The translations under genes and the position numbers were made by a program. Below are positions 24,720 to 32,517 of a stretch of 35,532 bases of DNA, in pieces (positions within the stretch are counted from its first letter, which is position 1; each line of letters opens with the position of its first letter). The DNA comes from Pseudonocardia kujensis. GTDB lineage: Bacteria; Actinomycetota; Actinomycetes; Mycobacteriales; Pseudonocardiaceae. The stretch is taken from contig NZ_JAJSOK010000077.1 in NCBI RefSeq assembly GCF_021283305.1, positions 1-35,532 on the forward strand. The letters are read 5' to 3'. Under the pieces are notes generated by a model. It saw only the letters and a list, made by a program, of their open reading frames with translations. It had not been told where the DNA came from and ran no database searches.

Positions 24720-26102
24720 GTGTCGGTCGAGCGATCGGATGCGCCTCCGCGGCGCCGCCGGGACAGCGGAGCGACGAAGGAACGCATCCTCGTCGCCGCG
24801 CTCGAGGAGTTCACCGCCCGCGGGTTCGCGGGAGCGCGGGTGGAATCGGTGGCGGCCCGCGCGGATGTCAACGTGCGGGCCTTGTACCAGCACTTCGGCG
24901 GCAAGGAACAGCTCTACGAGGCGGTCTTCGGGGATTCGTTCCAGAAGAAGCACACCGCCGTTCTCGCCGCGATCGAGGCAGTCGCCGAAGGCCGCGACTC
25001 CGCCGGCGAGCTCGTCCGGGCGTTCCACCACCTGCTGGCCGACAGCCTGGCCTTCGTTCGCCTCGTCACCTGGGACGCATTGTCCGTCGACATGGACGCG
25101 CCCGGTACGAATGTCGTGGCCTCGGGGGTACGGGCGAGCATGTACGCCGAGGAGATCCGGATCATCCAGAAGGCCCAGCGCGCCGGGCACCTCCCCGCCG
25201 ACCTGGACCCCGACCTGCTGCTCGTCACCATGATGGGTCTGGCGATCTACCCGGCGGCGCTCCGCCCGCTCACGAAGATCATCACTGGGCAGGTCCCCGA
25301 GTCTACGGAGTTCCGCGACCGATACGACTCGTTCCTCGACCATCTCGGAGACCTCCTCTTCACGAACCGACCCTCCGGCGTCCGCAGCGACCGACCGTCC
25401 GGCGTCCGGAGCGAAGCCGCCGCGCGAGATCGCCTTCTTCGCGTCGCGGCGAGGGCGTTGGCACGGGAGGGCCTGGTCGACGCTTTCGGACACTGTTCAC
25501 TGCGCATCGACGAGTCCTCCTTCCTCGTCACGCCCTCCGTGCCGCTCGGGCAGCTGCAGGACGGGCCCGGGGTCACGGTCCCGACGCGGGGCCCGTTGCC
25601 AGTCGGCGTCGCCGGCGAGGTGCGCATGCACCAGGCCATCTACCGGAGGCGCCCTGACGTCGGCGGCATCGTCCGGGTGCTGCCGTCCGCCGTCGGCGCG
25701 CTCTCGGTCCTGGGCCGCACCGCGCGCCCTCTCGACCGCAACGGCGCCTACTTCTTTCCGGGACCGCCGCTGTGGCCCGATCCCGGGCTGGTACGGGACG
25801 ATGAGCGAGCCGACCAGGTCGCACAGGCACTGGGCGGTAGTGCCGCGATCGTGTTGCGCGGGAACGGCGCCGTCGTGGCCGGGCCGTCCCTGCCGCGAGC
25901 CGTCGTTCTCGCGCGGTTCCTGGAGGATGCCAGCGCCACCGACCTGGCCGTGAGAGCTGCGAACGGCGCGCCGATCGAATTCACGGCGGACGAGGCCGCG
26001 GCACGTGCGGTCTTCAGCGGCGGCATCGAGGAACGGATGTGGCGTCACCTCACCCGCGACGATCCGGAGAACCAGGAGGCCGGCGACGACGCTGCGCGCT
26101 GA
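24720..26102 (+). CDS. TetR regulator fused to a metal-less class II aldolase/adducin domain
   Basis: One uninterrupted 460-residue frame holds two families. Residues 17-70 are a TetR DNA-binding domain (TKERILVAALEEFTARGF, HTH ARVESVAARADVNVRALYQH), followed by a helical ligand domain to about 215. A linker with a tandem DRPSGVRS repeat (about 216-231) leads to a class II aldolase/adducin domain (234-445): AREGLVDAFGHCSLRIDE, AGEVRMHQAIYRRRPDVGGI, AIVLRGNGAVVAG. Against L-fuculose-1-phosphate aldolase, the metal ligands E73/H92/H94/H155 fall on E300/R319/L321/N382 with identical spacings, so all three histidines are gone. The domain is thus probably a sensor or oligomerisation module, not an enzyme. 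The start is GTG 24720, 37 bp after the dioxygenase. It probably represses its own operon. Confidence 0.85.
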   Translation: MSVERSDAPPRRRRDSGATKERILVAALEEFTARGFAGARVESVAARADVNVRALYQHFGGKEQLYEAVFGDSFQKKHTAVLAAIEAVAEGRDSAGELVRAFHHLLADSLAFVRLVTWDALSVDMDAPGTNVVASGVRASMYAEEIRIIQKAQRAGHLPADLDPDLLLVTMMGLAIYPAALRPLTKIITGQVPESTEFRDRYDSFLDHLGDLLFTNRPSGVRSDRPSGVRSEAAARDRLLRVAARALAREGLVDAFGHCSLRIDESSFLVTPSVPLGQLQDGPGVTVPTRGPLPVGVAGEVRMHQAIYRRRPDVGGIVRVLPSAVGALSVLGRTARPLDRNGAYFFPGPPLWPDPGLVRDDERADQVAQALGGSAAIVLRGNGAVVAGPSLPRAVVLARFLEDASATDLAVRAANGAPIEFTADEAAARAVFSGGIEERMWRHLTRDDPENQEAGDDAAR

Positions 26103-26467
26103 TCGCCGGCGTTCCCGCCCGTCAGAGCGGCGTGTCGGGCCCGGGCGACCGGTCGCGGATGCTCCTGCCGGTGGCGTCGAGGATGGCGTTCGCCCCCACG
26201 GCGTCTGAGCTGGTGCTGCTGAGTACGCAGGCGCCGCGTGCCCGACGCGGGCGCGTGGGCGGGTACATCGGGAAACCATGTCGCCGCTCAGTCGTGACGA
26301 GCGCCGACAACAAGGCGGGACCGTTGGCCGGTGAGAACTCGCAATTTCGGAGCGAGACCGGCCCCGGTGGCGGGCAGTCACCGGACCTGTGGCTCGGTCT
26401 CTCCCGGAGTGCCACACCGCGCCCGTTCCGGGAGGAAGCCTTCTGCACGGGCCGACTCAGCCCTTCC

Positions 26468-26482
26468 TGAACAGCATGTTCA
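26468..26482. promoter_or_regulatory. perfect palindromic operator candidate
   Basis: TGAACAGCATGTTCA has 6-bp arms that are exact reverse complements (TGAACA/TGTTCA) around GCA. It ends 5 bp before the -35-like TTGACG, a position that suits an activator as well as a repressor. A near-identical site precedes the hydroxyquinol operon. Confidence 0.6.
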
Positions 26483-26487
26483 TACAC

Positions 26488-26517
26488 TTGACGATACGTC
26501 AGCAACGCGGCTAGCCT
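26488..26517 (+). promoter_or_regulatory. promoter candidate for the monooxygenase operon
   Basis: TTGACG at 26488-26493 and TAGCCT at 26512-26517, spacer 18 bp, about 85 bp before the start codon of the luciferase-like monooxygenase. Confidence 0.45.
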
Positions 26518-26602
26518 CCTCGTCATCGCCTGGCCCCGACGGCGGGGAGATCGGTCCGCGTTCAGGCTTGCCTGCTGGCTGCGACGAGAGGGGAAGCGTT
26601 CA

Positions 26603-27874
26603 ATGAAGACGATCTGGTTGCATATGCAGGGATATCGGAATCTGCCCGACGACTTTCGGGATCGCTATGAGAGCATCTGGGTCACCGCGCCGAACGACGA
26701 GCTGGTGGATCCAGAGCTGGTCGGCCAGTACCTGCACGCAAATCTGGAAGAGCTCCGGTTCGCGGACTCGATGGGATTCGATGGCATCGGCACGAACGAG
26801 CACCATCAGAACGGGTACGGGTTTCCGGTATCGCCGCACATGACCGGCGGCATCCTCGCGAGCTGGAAGTCCGATGCGGCGATCTGTCTGCTCGGTACGA
26901 CCCTGCCGCTCTACCACCCGCTGCGCGTGGCCGAGGAGCTCGCTGCGATCGACTGCATGAGCGGAGGACGGCTGGTTGCTGGCTGGCCGGTTGGCTCGGC
27001 GATGGACACGTGCGGGGTGATCGGCCTCCCTCCGGACACCGTGCGGCCGCGCTACTACGAGGCGCACGACTTCATCAAGCAGGCGTGGTCCCGCCCCGGG
27101 CCGTTCCCCTTCAACGGTGAGTTCACGAAGCAGCGCTACGTGAACCCGTGGCCCAGGCCGATCCAGAAGCCGCATCCGCCGATCTGGCTGGCGGGCGGCG
27201 GCTCGGTGGAGACCTGGCAGTTCGCCGCGGACATGGACTACACCTACAACTTCTTGAGCTTCGGTGGTTACAAAGTCGCCCAGCGGCAGATGGACAGCTA
27301 CTGGAGCGTCGTGGGGGAGCATGGTGAACGGGACGACAACCCGTACCGGGCCGGATACGCGCAGTTGATCTGCGTGGCCGATACCGACGCCGAGGCCAAG
27401 CGGCTCTACTGGCCGCACGTCAAGAACTTCTACGACAAGTCGATGTACATCGCCCCGCAGTTCTCGGTGGTGCCGGGGTACACCTCCCGGGCCAGCATGC
27501 AGCACATGATGAAGGCGACCGGATCCGCTAGCCCGTTCGCCGTCCGCAAGTCCACCGCGGGAAAGTTGGTCGCGGAGCCGAGCTGGGAACGGTTCATCGA
27601 GGAGGGTGCGGTGATCGGTGGGAGCCCGGACACCGTCGCTCAACGGCTCGAGGAGGCGGTCAGGCGTCTGCGGGTCGGTCACCTGATCGCCATCATGCAA
27701 CTTCAGTCGATGGACACCGAGCTCACGAAGTACAACACCAAGCTCTTCGCGGAGAAGGTCCTGCCTAAGACCCGAACGATATGGGACGACGAAGGCTACG
27801 TCGACCAGTGGTGGCCTTCCGGGGCCACCAGGAACCAGCCGACGGCGGCCGAGACGTTGACGGGGGCACACTGA
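26603..27874 (+). CDS. LLM-class flavin-dependent monooxygenase
   Basis: 423 residues, a long-form luciferase-like monooxygenase. The barrel carries FDGIGTNEHHQNGYG (the E-H-H pattern near the flavin), LLGTTLPLYHPLRVAEELAAID, MSGGRLVAGWPVG and IQKPHPPIWLAGGG. This longer type generally uses reduced FMN delivered by a separate reductase and inserts oxygen into alkanals, ketones, terpenoids or thio/nitrogen compounds. The FMN reductase at 20285 could be its partner. ATG 26603 has GAGGGGA 8 nt upstream. Its TGA overlaps the ATG of the following alpha/beta hydrolase (TGATG at 27872-27876), so the two are translationally coupled and probably act on successive intermediates. The substrate cannot be deduced. 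Confidence 0.86.
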   Translation: MKTIWLHMQGYRNLPDDFRDRYESIWVTAPNDELVDPELVGQYLHANLEELRFADSMGFDGIGTNEHHQNGYGFPVSPHMTGGILASWKSDAAICLLGTTLPLYHPLRVAEELAAIDCMSGGRLVAGWPVGSAMDTCGVIGLPPDTVRPRYYEAHDFIKQAWSRPGPFPFNGEFTKQRYVNPWPRPIQKPHPPIWLAGGGSVETWQFAADMDYTYNFLSFGGYKVAQRQMDSYWSVVGEHGERDDNPYRAGYAQLICVADTDAEAKRLYWPHVKNFYDKSMYIAPQFSVVPGYTSRASMQHMMKATGSASPFAVRKSTAGKLVAEPSWERFIEEGAVIGGSPDTVAQRLEEAVRRLRVGHLIAIMQLQSMDTELTKYNTKLFAEKVLPKTRTIWDDEGYVDQWWPSGATRNQPTAAETLTGAH

Positions 27875-28662
27875 TGATGGATGCCAACGTCAACAACATT
27901 GCCCTCTCCGGTGGGTTCAGCCAGAATCCGGTCATCGCCGACGGTCGAGGGCGGCCGCTGGTCTATCTGCACGGTCTTTTCGGACAAGAGTGGCCCGCCT
28001 ATCTGGCAGATCTAGCCAAGTATCACCGGGTGTACGCCCCGGTGAACCCGGGAAGCGAAGAGCCCGCTGATCTTCGGCTGCTCGACGGACTGCTCGATCT
28101 CATCGTGTACTACGACGAGCTCTTCGAGCAGCTGGGCCTGGAGCAGGTCGATCTGATCGGCCATTCGTTCGGCGGGATGGTGGCAGCGGAGATCGCGGCT
28201 ACGCTCACCCATCGGGTACGGAAACTTGTGCTGATCGACCCGCTCGGGCTGTGGCGCGACGATGCACCAGTGGGCGACCACCTCTTGGTCTCACCAGAGC
28301 AACGGACGGCGTTGCTGTATCACGACCTGTCCAACGCGGAAGTGGCGGCTCGGCTCTCGGAGCCGGAGGACCTGGCGGAGTCCCAGGCGGGGTATCTGAG
28401 GTCGTTCTCGGCTATGGCCAGCACGGCGCACTTCATCCATCCGATTCCCGAGCGCGGACTGCACAAGAGACTGCGCCGGATCAAGGCGGACACGCTCGTG
28501 CTCTGGGGTGCGCAGGATCGGTTGGTCCCACCGGTGTACGCCCAGGACTTCGCCCGCGGCATCCCGAACGCCAGCGTGCAGGTCCTCGACCGGGCCGGCC
28601 ATTACCCCCATCTCGAGCAACGCGAACGCGTTACCGCCGAGACCCTCAGGTTCCTCGCCTGA
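27874..28662 (+). CDS. alpha/beta hydrolase (MhpC-like fold)
   Basis: 262 residues with a complete catalytic triad: S98 in the GHSFGG elbow, D215 in WGAQDRLVP, H243 in AGHYPHLE. PLVYLHGLFG (28-37) provides the oxyanion hole. The family covers C-C bond hydrolases of ring-fission products, esterases, lactonases and epoxide or haloalkane hydrolases; there is no halide or epoxide signature, so an ester/lactone hydrolase or ring-fission-product hydrolase is most likely. Translation starts at ATG 27874, or at the adjacent ATG 27877, overlapping the stop of the monooxygenase. This coupling suggests it hydrolyses the monooxygenase product, for example a Baeyer-Villiger-type ester. Confidence 0.85.
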   Translation: MMDANVNNIALSGGFSQNPVIADGRGRPLVYLHGLFGQEWPAYLADLAKYHRVYAPVNPGSEEPADLRLLDGLLDLIVYYDELFEQLGLEQVDLIGHSFGGMVAAEIAATLTHRVRKLVLIDPLGLWRDDAPVGDHLLVSPEQRTALLYHDLSNAEVAARLSEPEDLAESQAGYLRSFSAMASTAHFIHPIPERGLHKRLRRIKADTLVLWGAQDRLVPPVYAQDFARGIPNASVQVLDRAGHYPHLEQRERVTAETLRFLA

Positions 28663-28883
28663 GAGGGTAGACGGAATGCCTGGTACGACCGTGGCCGGTG
28701 AGGAAGGAACGTGGCGGGTGTCGACTCGGTCGCGTGTCTATGAGGACGTCGAGCGGCGGACATCGCCTCTGCGGCCCTCCCGCTGTCGCCGACGTCCAGG
28801 TCGTGGGTCCGCCCGGCGAGTGGTGCCGCGAGGATCTCGTCGCATGCTGCGTGGAGTCGGTTTCGGCGAGCCGGGACGCGCCG

Positions 28884-29843
28884 ATGTCACTTGATCCTGA
28901 CGCCGAGGACGTGCTCCTCGCGATGCGCACCTTGATGCCCCGGCCGTATCACGAGGTCGGGATCGACGAAGCCCGTCGCTTGTCGGGGAGCCGGCAGCGC
29001 CGGCCGGGGCCGCCCGTCAATGACGTGAGTGACCGGGTGATCCCCGGACCGCACGGGGGGATTCCCATCCGGGTGTATCGTCCCGGCGGTGAGCGCGCTC
29101 TACCGATGCTCGTTTGGCTTCACGGTGGCGGCTGGGCCCTCGGCAGTGTGGACAACAGCGATCTGACCAGTCGGATGATCGCGAACGAGGCGGGTTGCGT
29201 CGTGGTCTCCGTCGACTACCGGCTGGCGCCCGAACACAAGTTTCCCGTGCCGTTCGAGGACTGTCTCGAAGCAGTGCGATGGGTTGCCGGCCACGGCGAG
29301 GAGATCGGCGGCGATCCGACTCGGCTCGCCGTCGGCGGGGAGAGCGCAGGCGCGAACCTGGCCGCAGCCGTAGCACTGGTCGACCGAGAACGTGGCGAGC
29401 TGCCCATCTCACTGCAGGTTCTCGTCTACCCGGCCACGGAGTACGCCGTGGAACGGCCCTCCTGGCGCCGCAACAGCGCAGGGCCGGTCATGACTAGCCG
29501 GGATGTCGTGTGGTTCTGGGACCTGTACCTGCGAGACGAAGCGGATCGGTCCGATCCTCGGGCGACGCCGTCGAGTGCGACGGCGTTCGACCGGCTTCCC
29601 CCCGCATTCGTCCTCACCGCCGAACATGACCCGCTCTGTGACGACGGGGAGGCCTACGCGCGGCGGCTGTCCGCGGCGGGTGTGGACGTCCGGAAGAAGC
29701 GCTATGACGGTGTGTTCCATGGCTTCTTCGGGATGCCGGGTGTGCTCGCCAAGGCGACCGAGGCGGTGAACGACGTCGTGGTGGCTCTGCGAGAGGTGTT
29801 CGATCCGGCGCCGGTGAACGCCTCCACCCCGGTCGGGGATTGA
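28884..29843 (+). CDS. HSL-family esterase (alpha/beta hydrolase-3)
   Basis: 319 residues. The motifs are HGGGWALGS (80-88), DYRLAPEHKFPVPFEDC, nucleophile S154 in GGESAGAN, acid D249 in AEHDPLCDDG, and H279 in VFHGFFG. This is a complete hormone-sensitive-lipase-type esterase, cytoplasmic. Start choice is uncertain: ATG 28884 gives the usual family length but has no clear ribosome-binding site. The frame is open back to 28698 without family sequence, so a longer N-terminus is possible. It follows the other hydrolase by 220 bp and precedes an SDR by 31 bp. It is distinct from the HSL esterase at 7676, which has Glu at the acid position. Confidence 0.85.
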   Translation: MSLDPDAEDVLLAMRTLMPRPYHEVGIDEARRLSGSRQRRPGPPVNDVSDRVIPGPHGGIPIRVYRPGGERALPMLVWLHGGGWALGSVDNSDLTSRMIANEAGCVVVSVDYRLAPEHKFPVPFEDCLEAVRWVAGHGEEIGGDPTRLAVGGESAGANLAAAVALVDRERGELPISLQVLVYPATEYAVERPSWRRNSAGPVMTSRDVVWFWDLYLRDEADRSDPRATPSSATAFDRLPPAFVLTAEHDPLCDDGEAYARRLSAAGVDVRKKRYDGVFHGFFGMPGVLAKATEAVNDVVVALREVFDPAPVNASTPVGD

Positions 29844-29874
29844 GCAGCGCGACCCATCGCAATGGGAGGTTGGC

Positions 29875-30744
29875 GTGACTGAGATCGCCGGGAACGTAGC
29901 GTTGGTGACGGGGGGAGGCAGCGGCATCGGTCGTGGACTGGTACTGGAGCTGGCGGCCCAGGGCGCCTCCGTAGTCGTCGCGGACATTCTCCGGGAGAGG
30001 GCAGCCGCGGTTGCCGCGGAAGCCGAGACGGCCGGCGGCAGGGCGATCCCGGTCGTGTGCGACGTGAGCAGTCGGGAATCCGTACGAAGGATGAAGGCCG
30101 AGGCGAATGCGGCATTTGGCCCGGTTTCCTTGCTGTTCGCGAACGCGGGCGTGACGTGCTTCGACCGCCTGACCGACATGACCGACGGCGACGTGGATTG
30201 GCTGGTCCAGGTCAACTTGATGGGCACCGTGTACTGCCTGCGGACCTTCCTCCCCGACATGTTCCAAGCCCGGGCGGGCCATGTCGTCGCCACGGCGTCG
30301 ACCGCCGGTCTGAGTCCTGGCTGGTTCCCTTATCATGTGCCTTATGTGACGACGAAGTCGGCAATCATCGCGATGATGCTCAACCTGCGTATCGAGCTCG
30401 CCGAGGTCGGAGTCGGCTCCACGGTGTACTGCGCCGGCGGCGTTCGCGGATCGCTCCGGGAGAGCCCGCGCTTTCGCCCGGAACGGTTCGGCGGCCCCCG
30501 CGACGGAGAACCGAGCGAGCTACTGGCGGCCCGGGGCGCCGAATGGTCGCAGAAGAACCTCACCGAGTTCCTAGAACCCGAAGAGGTGGCGCCGCACGTG
30601 CTGCGTGCCGTCCGGAGGAACACAGCGATGGTCGTCGACCATTCCGACCAGCGGCAGTACTTCTTCGAGCACTTCGTGGATCACGCCGTCGCAGCGTTCG
30701 ACGAGGCCGCCGCCTGGGAGCGGTCGCTTTCCACGCCCGGCTGA
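29875..30744 (+). CDS. short-chain dehydrogenase/reductase (SDR)
   Basis: 289 residues. The cofactor motif TGGGSGIG is at 12-19; the acidic residue after the second strand (VVVADIL) points to NAD(H). NAG is at 90-92, and the catalytic residues are S142, Y157 and K161 (YVTTK). A ~75-residue C-terminal extension with an aromatic-rich stretch (SDQRQYFFEHFVDHAV) is longer than in minimal SDRs and resembles members acting on bulky alcohols or steroids/terpenoids; the substrate is unknown. GTG 29875 is preceded by GGGAGGT 4 nt upstream. It is in line with the esterase, 31 bp upstream, and is the last enzyme gene of the plus-strand block. Confidence 0.87.
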   Translation: MTEIAGNVALVTGGGSGIGRGLVLELAAQGASVVVADILRERAAAVAAEAETAGGRAIPVVCDVSSRESVRRMKAEANAAFGPVSLLFANAGVTCFDRLTDMTDGDVDWLVQVNLMGTVYCLRTFLPDMFQARAGHVVATASTAGLSPGWFPYHVPYVTTKSAIIAMMLNLRIELAEVGVGSTVYCAGGVRGSLRESPRFRPERFGGPRDGEPSELLAARGAEWSQKNLTEFLEPEEVAPHVLRAVRRNTAMVVDHSDQRQYFFEHFVDHAVAAFDEAAAWERSLSTPG

Positions 30745-31031
30745 ACCGAGGGGCTCCAGGTCCGGCCACCTGATGCCGGTCGTGGCTCCGTGCGACGTTT
30801 CGGTGTCCCGTGCGCCGGGTCCCGCTCGGCGCGTCACGCCAGAGACATCCTCTTCCACGGACCCGACCGGCCCGGTGTCACCAAGGACGCGGACAACCTC
30901 GTTGCTTGCCACCTCGGATGACCCCTGGCTCCGCCCATCTCCGAGCGGCGGCCTCCGGAATGCGTCCCGCTTCGTCTGCAGAAGCGGTGTCCATAGGAGA
31001 TGCGTGATCGATGTCCGACCGAGGAGCGCGG

Positions 31032-32309
31032 ATGACGGACAGTGGCGAGCTGAGGCGGGAGAACCATGCGCTGCGAGGACTCGTCTCCGCGTACCGCCAC
31101 GTATCGAGTCTCGCCGTGCAGGACGCCGGGATGGAAACCGTGGCCGAGGTAATCGCCGAACGGGTCGATGCCAACGTCGCAGTGGTCGACGAGAAGCTGA
31201 GCGTGCTGGCGGCTGCTCCCGCAGACGGTGCCGCATGGGTCGCAGGCGTCATCGGCGATCATTCGGCGCATCCGAGGCTGACCCAGGTGGTCGGGGTCGC
31301 GGCCCGTACCCGGCGCGCGGTACGGCTTCCGCGGGTGAGCGACGCGGCTCCACTGATCGTCGCTCCCATCGTCGTCGGTGATGATGTGCCCGCCTATCTC
31401 CTGACGCTCCACGACGGCGGCGACGACGCCGGAGAGGATTTGCGGCTGCTCCTGACCGAGCATGCAGCCACCATCTGCGGTGTCATCCTCGGCCGCGAGC
31501 GTGTGGTGGCCGCGGCGGCCACCCAGGTACGCAACGACCTGATGGAGGGACTGCTCTCCGGCAACGGTAGCGATCCGGAGGAGGTGCAGCGCTGGGCACG
31601 ACATCTCGGCTACCACGAGGACACGCCGCACCGTGTGCTGTCGATCGTGCTCGACATCGACGACAACGAACTCACTGGTCGGATCTGCGTGGCCATGGAG
31701 CGGTTCGTCACCACGCGCGTGCCGGAGGCGATCACGGCGGTGCGCGGCCGGGAGGTCGCCGTGGTGGTCCCCGAGCCCGACCCCGCCGTACGGCGAGCTG
31801 AGCAACTCGCGCACACGTGTGTCGAGCATGCGCCGCACTTGTTAGGAAATGCTGTCGCCACCGTGGGGATCGGCGATGCGTGCCACTCCGCGACGGGCAT
31901 TGCCCGCTCCTACGACGGCGCGCGGCGCGCCCTGGACATCACACAGCGAATGGGCCGCACCGGTACGGCGGTGGCATTCGAGGACCTGGGCATCCATCGT
32001 CTCCTGCTCGAGGTGGCCGACCCGGCGGAGCTACGGGACTTCGTCCGGGAGGTCTTCGGAGACCTGGATACGCCGGGCCGCGGCAACATGGCCGAGTACC
32101 TGGCCACACTGAGTTGCTACTTCCGTGCCAACAACAGCCCCCAGCGTGCGTCGCAGATCCTGCACGTGCATCCGAACACCGTTTCCTACCGCATCCACCG
32201 CGTCCAGGAGATGACCGGCCTAGATCTGGGCAGCTACCGGGACAGGTTGCTGGCCCAGGTCGCGCTGGAGATCCTGGACGCGGTGGCGGGCCCGGCTGAG
32301 GCGTCGTGA
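31032..32309 (+). CDS. PucR/CdaR-type transcriptional regulator
   Basis: 425 residues. A short coiled N-terminus (SGELRRENHALRGLVSAY) leads into a sensory domain of GAF-like appearance (about 35-155, VDANVAVVDEKLSVLAAAP). A central CdaR-like region (about 195-310) follows. The C-terminal PucR helix-turn-helix (about 355-415) contains YLATLSCYFRANNSPQRASQ and LHVHPNTVSYRIHRVQEMTG, the family hallmark. Such proteins are usually activators of nearby catabolic genes. It lies 287 bp after the SDR in the same direction and is the obvious regulator of the 26.6-30.7 kb block. ATG 31032 has GAGGAG 5 nt upstream; ATG 31011, with AGGAGA about 10 nt upstream, would add 7 residues. Confidence 0.88.
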   Translation: MTDSGELRRENHALRGLVSAYRHVSSLAVQDAGMETVAEVIAERVDANVAVVDEKLSVLAAAPADGAAWVAGVIGDHSAHPRLTQVVGVAARTRRAVRLPRVSDAAPLIVAPIVVGDDVPAYLLTLHDGGDDAGEDLRLLLTEHAATICGVILGRERVVAAAATQVRNDLMEGLLSGNGSDPEEVQRWARHLGYHEDTPHRVLSIVLDIDDNELTGRICVAMERFVTTRVPEAITAVRGREVAVVVPEPDPAVRRAEQLAHTCVEHAPHLLGNAVATVGIGDACHSATGIARSYDGARRALDITQRMGRTGTAVAFEDLGIHRLLLEVADPAELRDFVREVFGDLDTPGRGNMAEYLATLSCYFRANNSPQRASQILHVHPNTVSYRIHRVQEMTGLDLGSYRDRLLAQVALEILDAVAGPAEAS

Positions 32310-32363
32310 CCGGTGTCGACGAGGCGCTGCGTGACCGCGTGCTCCGTCCGTAACCGATCTCGC

Positions 32364-32381
32364 GGACCGGACATCCGGTCC
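32364..32381. terminator. inverted repeat between converging genes
   Basis: GGACCGG and CCGGTCC form a perfect 7-bp stem with a 4-nt ACAT loop. It lies 55 bp after the PucR-type gene and 137 bp after the folD stop on the other strand, so it may serve as a terminator for the plus strand. Confidence 0.5.
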
Positions 32382-32517
32382 CCGTTACGAGCGCCGCCGC
32401 CTCGCCGGCGCGGCTGCCTGATCGTCGCCGGGTGCGGCAGTCGGCGCAGCAGCGGATGCCGGCTACGCGCCGAGCGGCAACCCACCGTGCTCGGCCGGCA
32501 CGCCCGCCGGGTCCGGG

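Larger units (their letters stand above)
26103..26602. other. intergenic control region of the monooxygenase operon
   Basis: 500 bp. The first 350 bp show no convincing gene; a minus-strand frame ending NAILDATGRSIRD faintly recalls the end of xanthine-dehydrogenase-like proteins but is too short to call. The last 140 bp hold a perfect palindrome, promoter hexamers and a good ribosome-binding site (GAGGGGA, 26588-26594). Confidence 0.45.

Noticed and set aside
26122..26250. Possible xanthine-dehydrogenase C-terminal remnant on the minus strand (NAILDATGRSIRD)
   Set aside because: Too short, with no further family blocks in any frame nearby.
26603..27871. 423-codon minus-strand frame mirroring the LLM monooxygenase
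   Set aside because: Exactly antisense; the plus frame has all LLM motifs and a ribosome-binding site, while the minus frame has neither.
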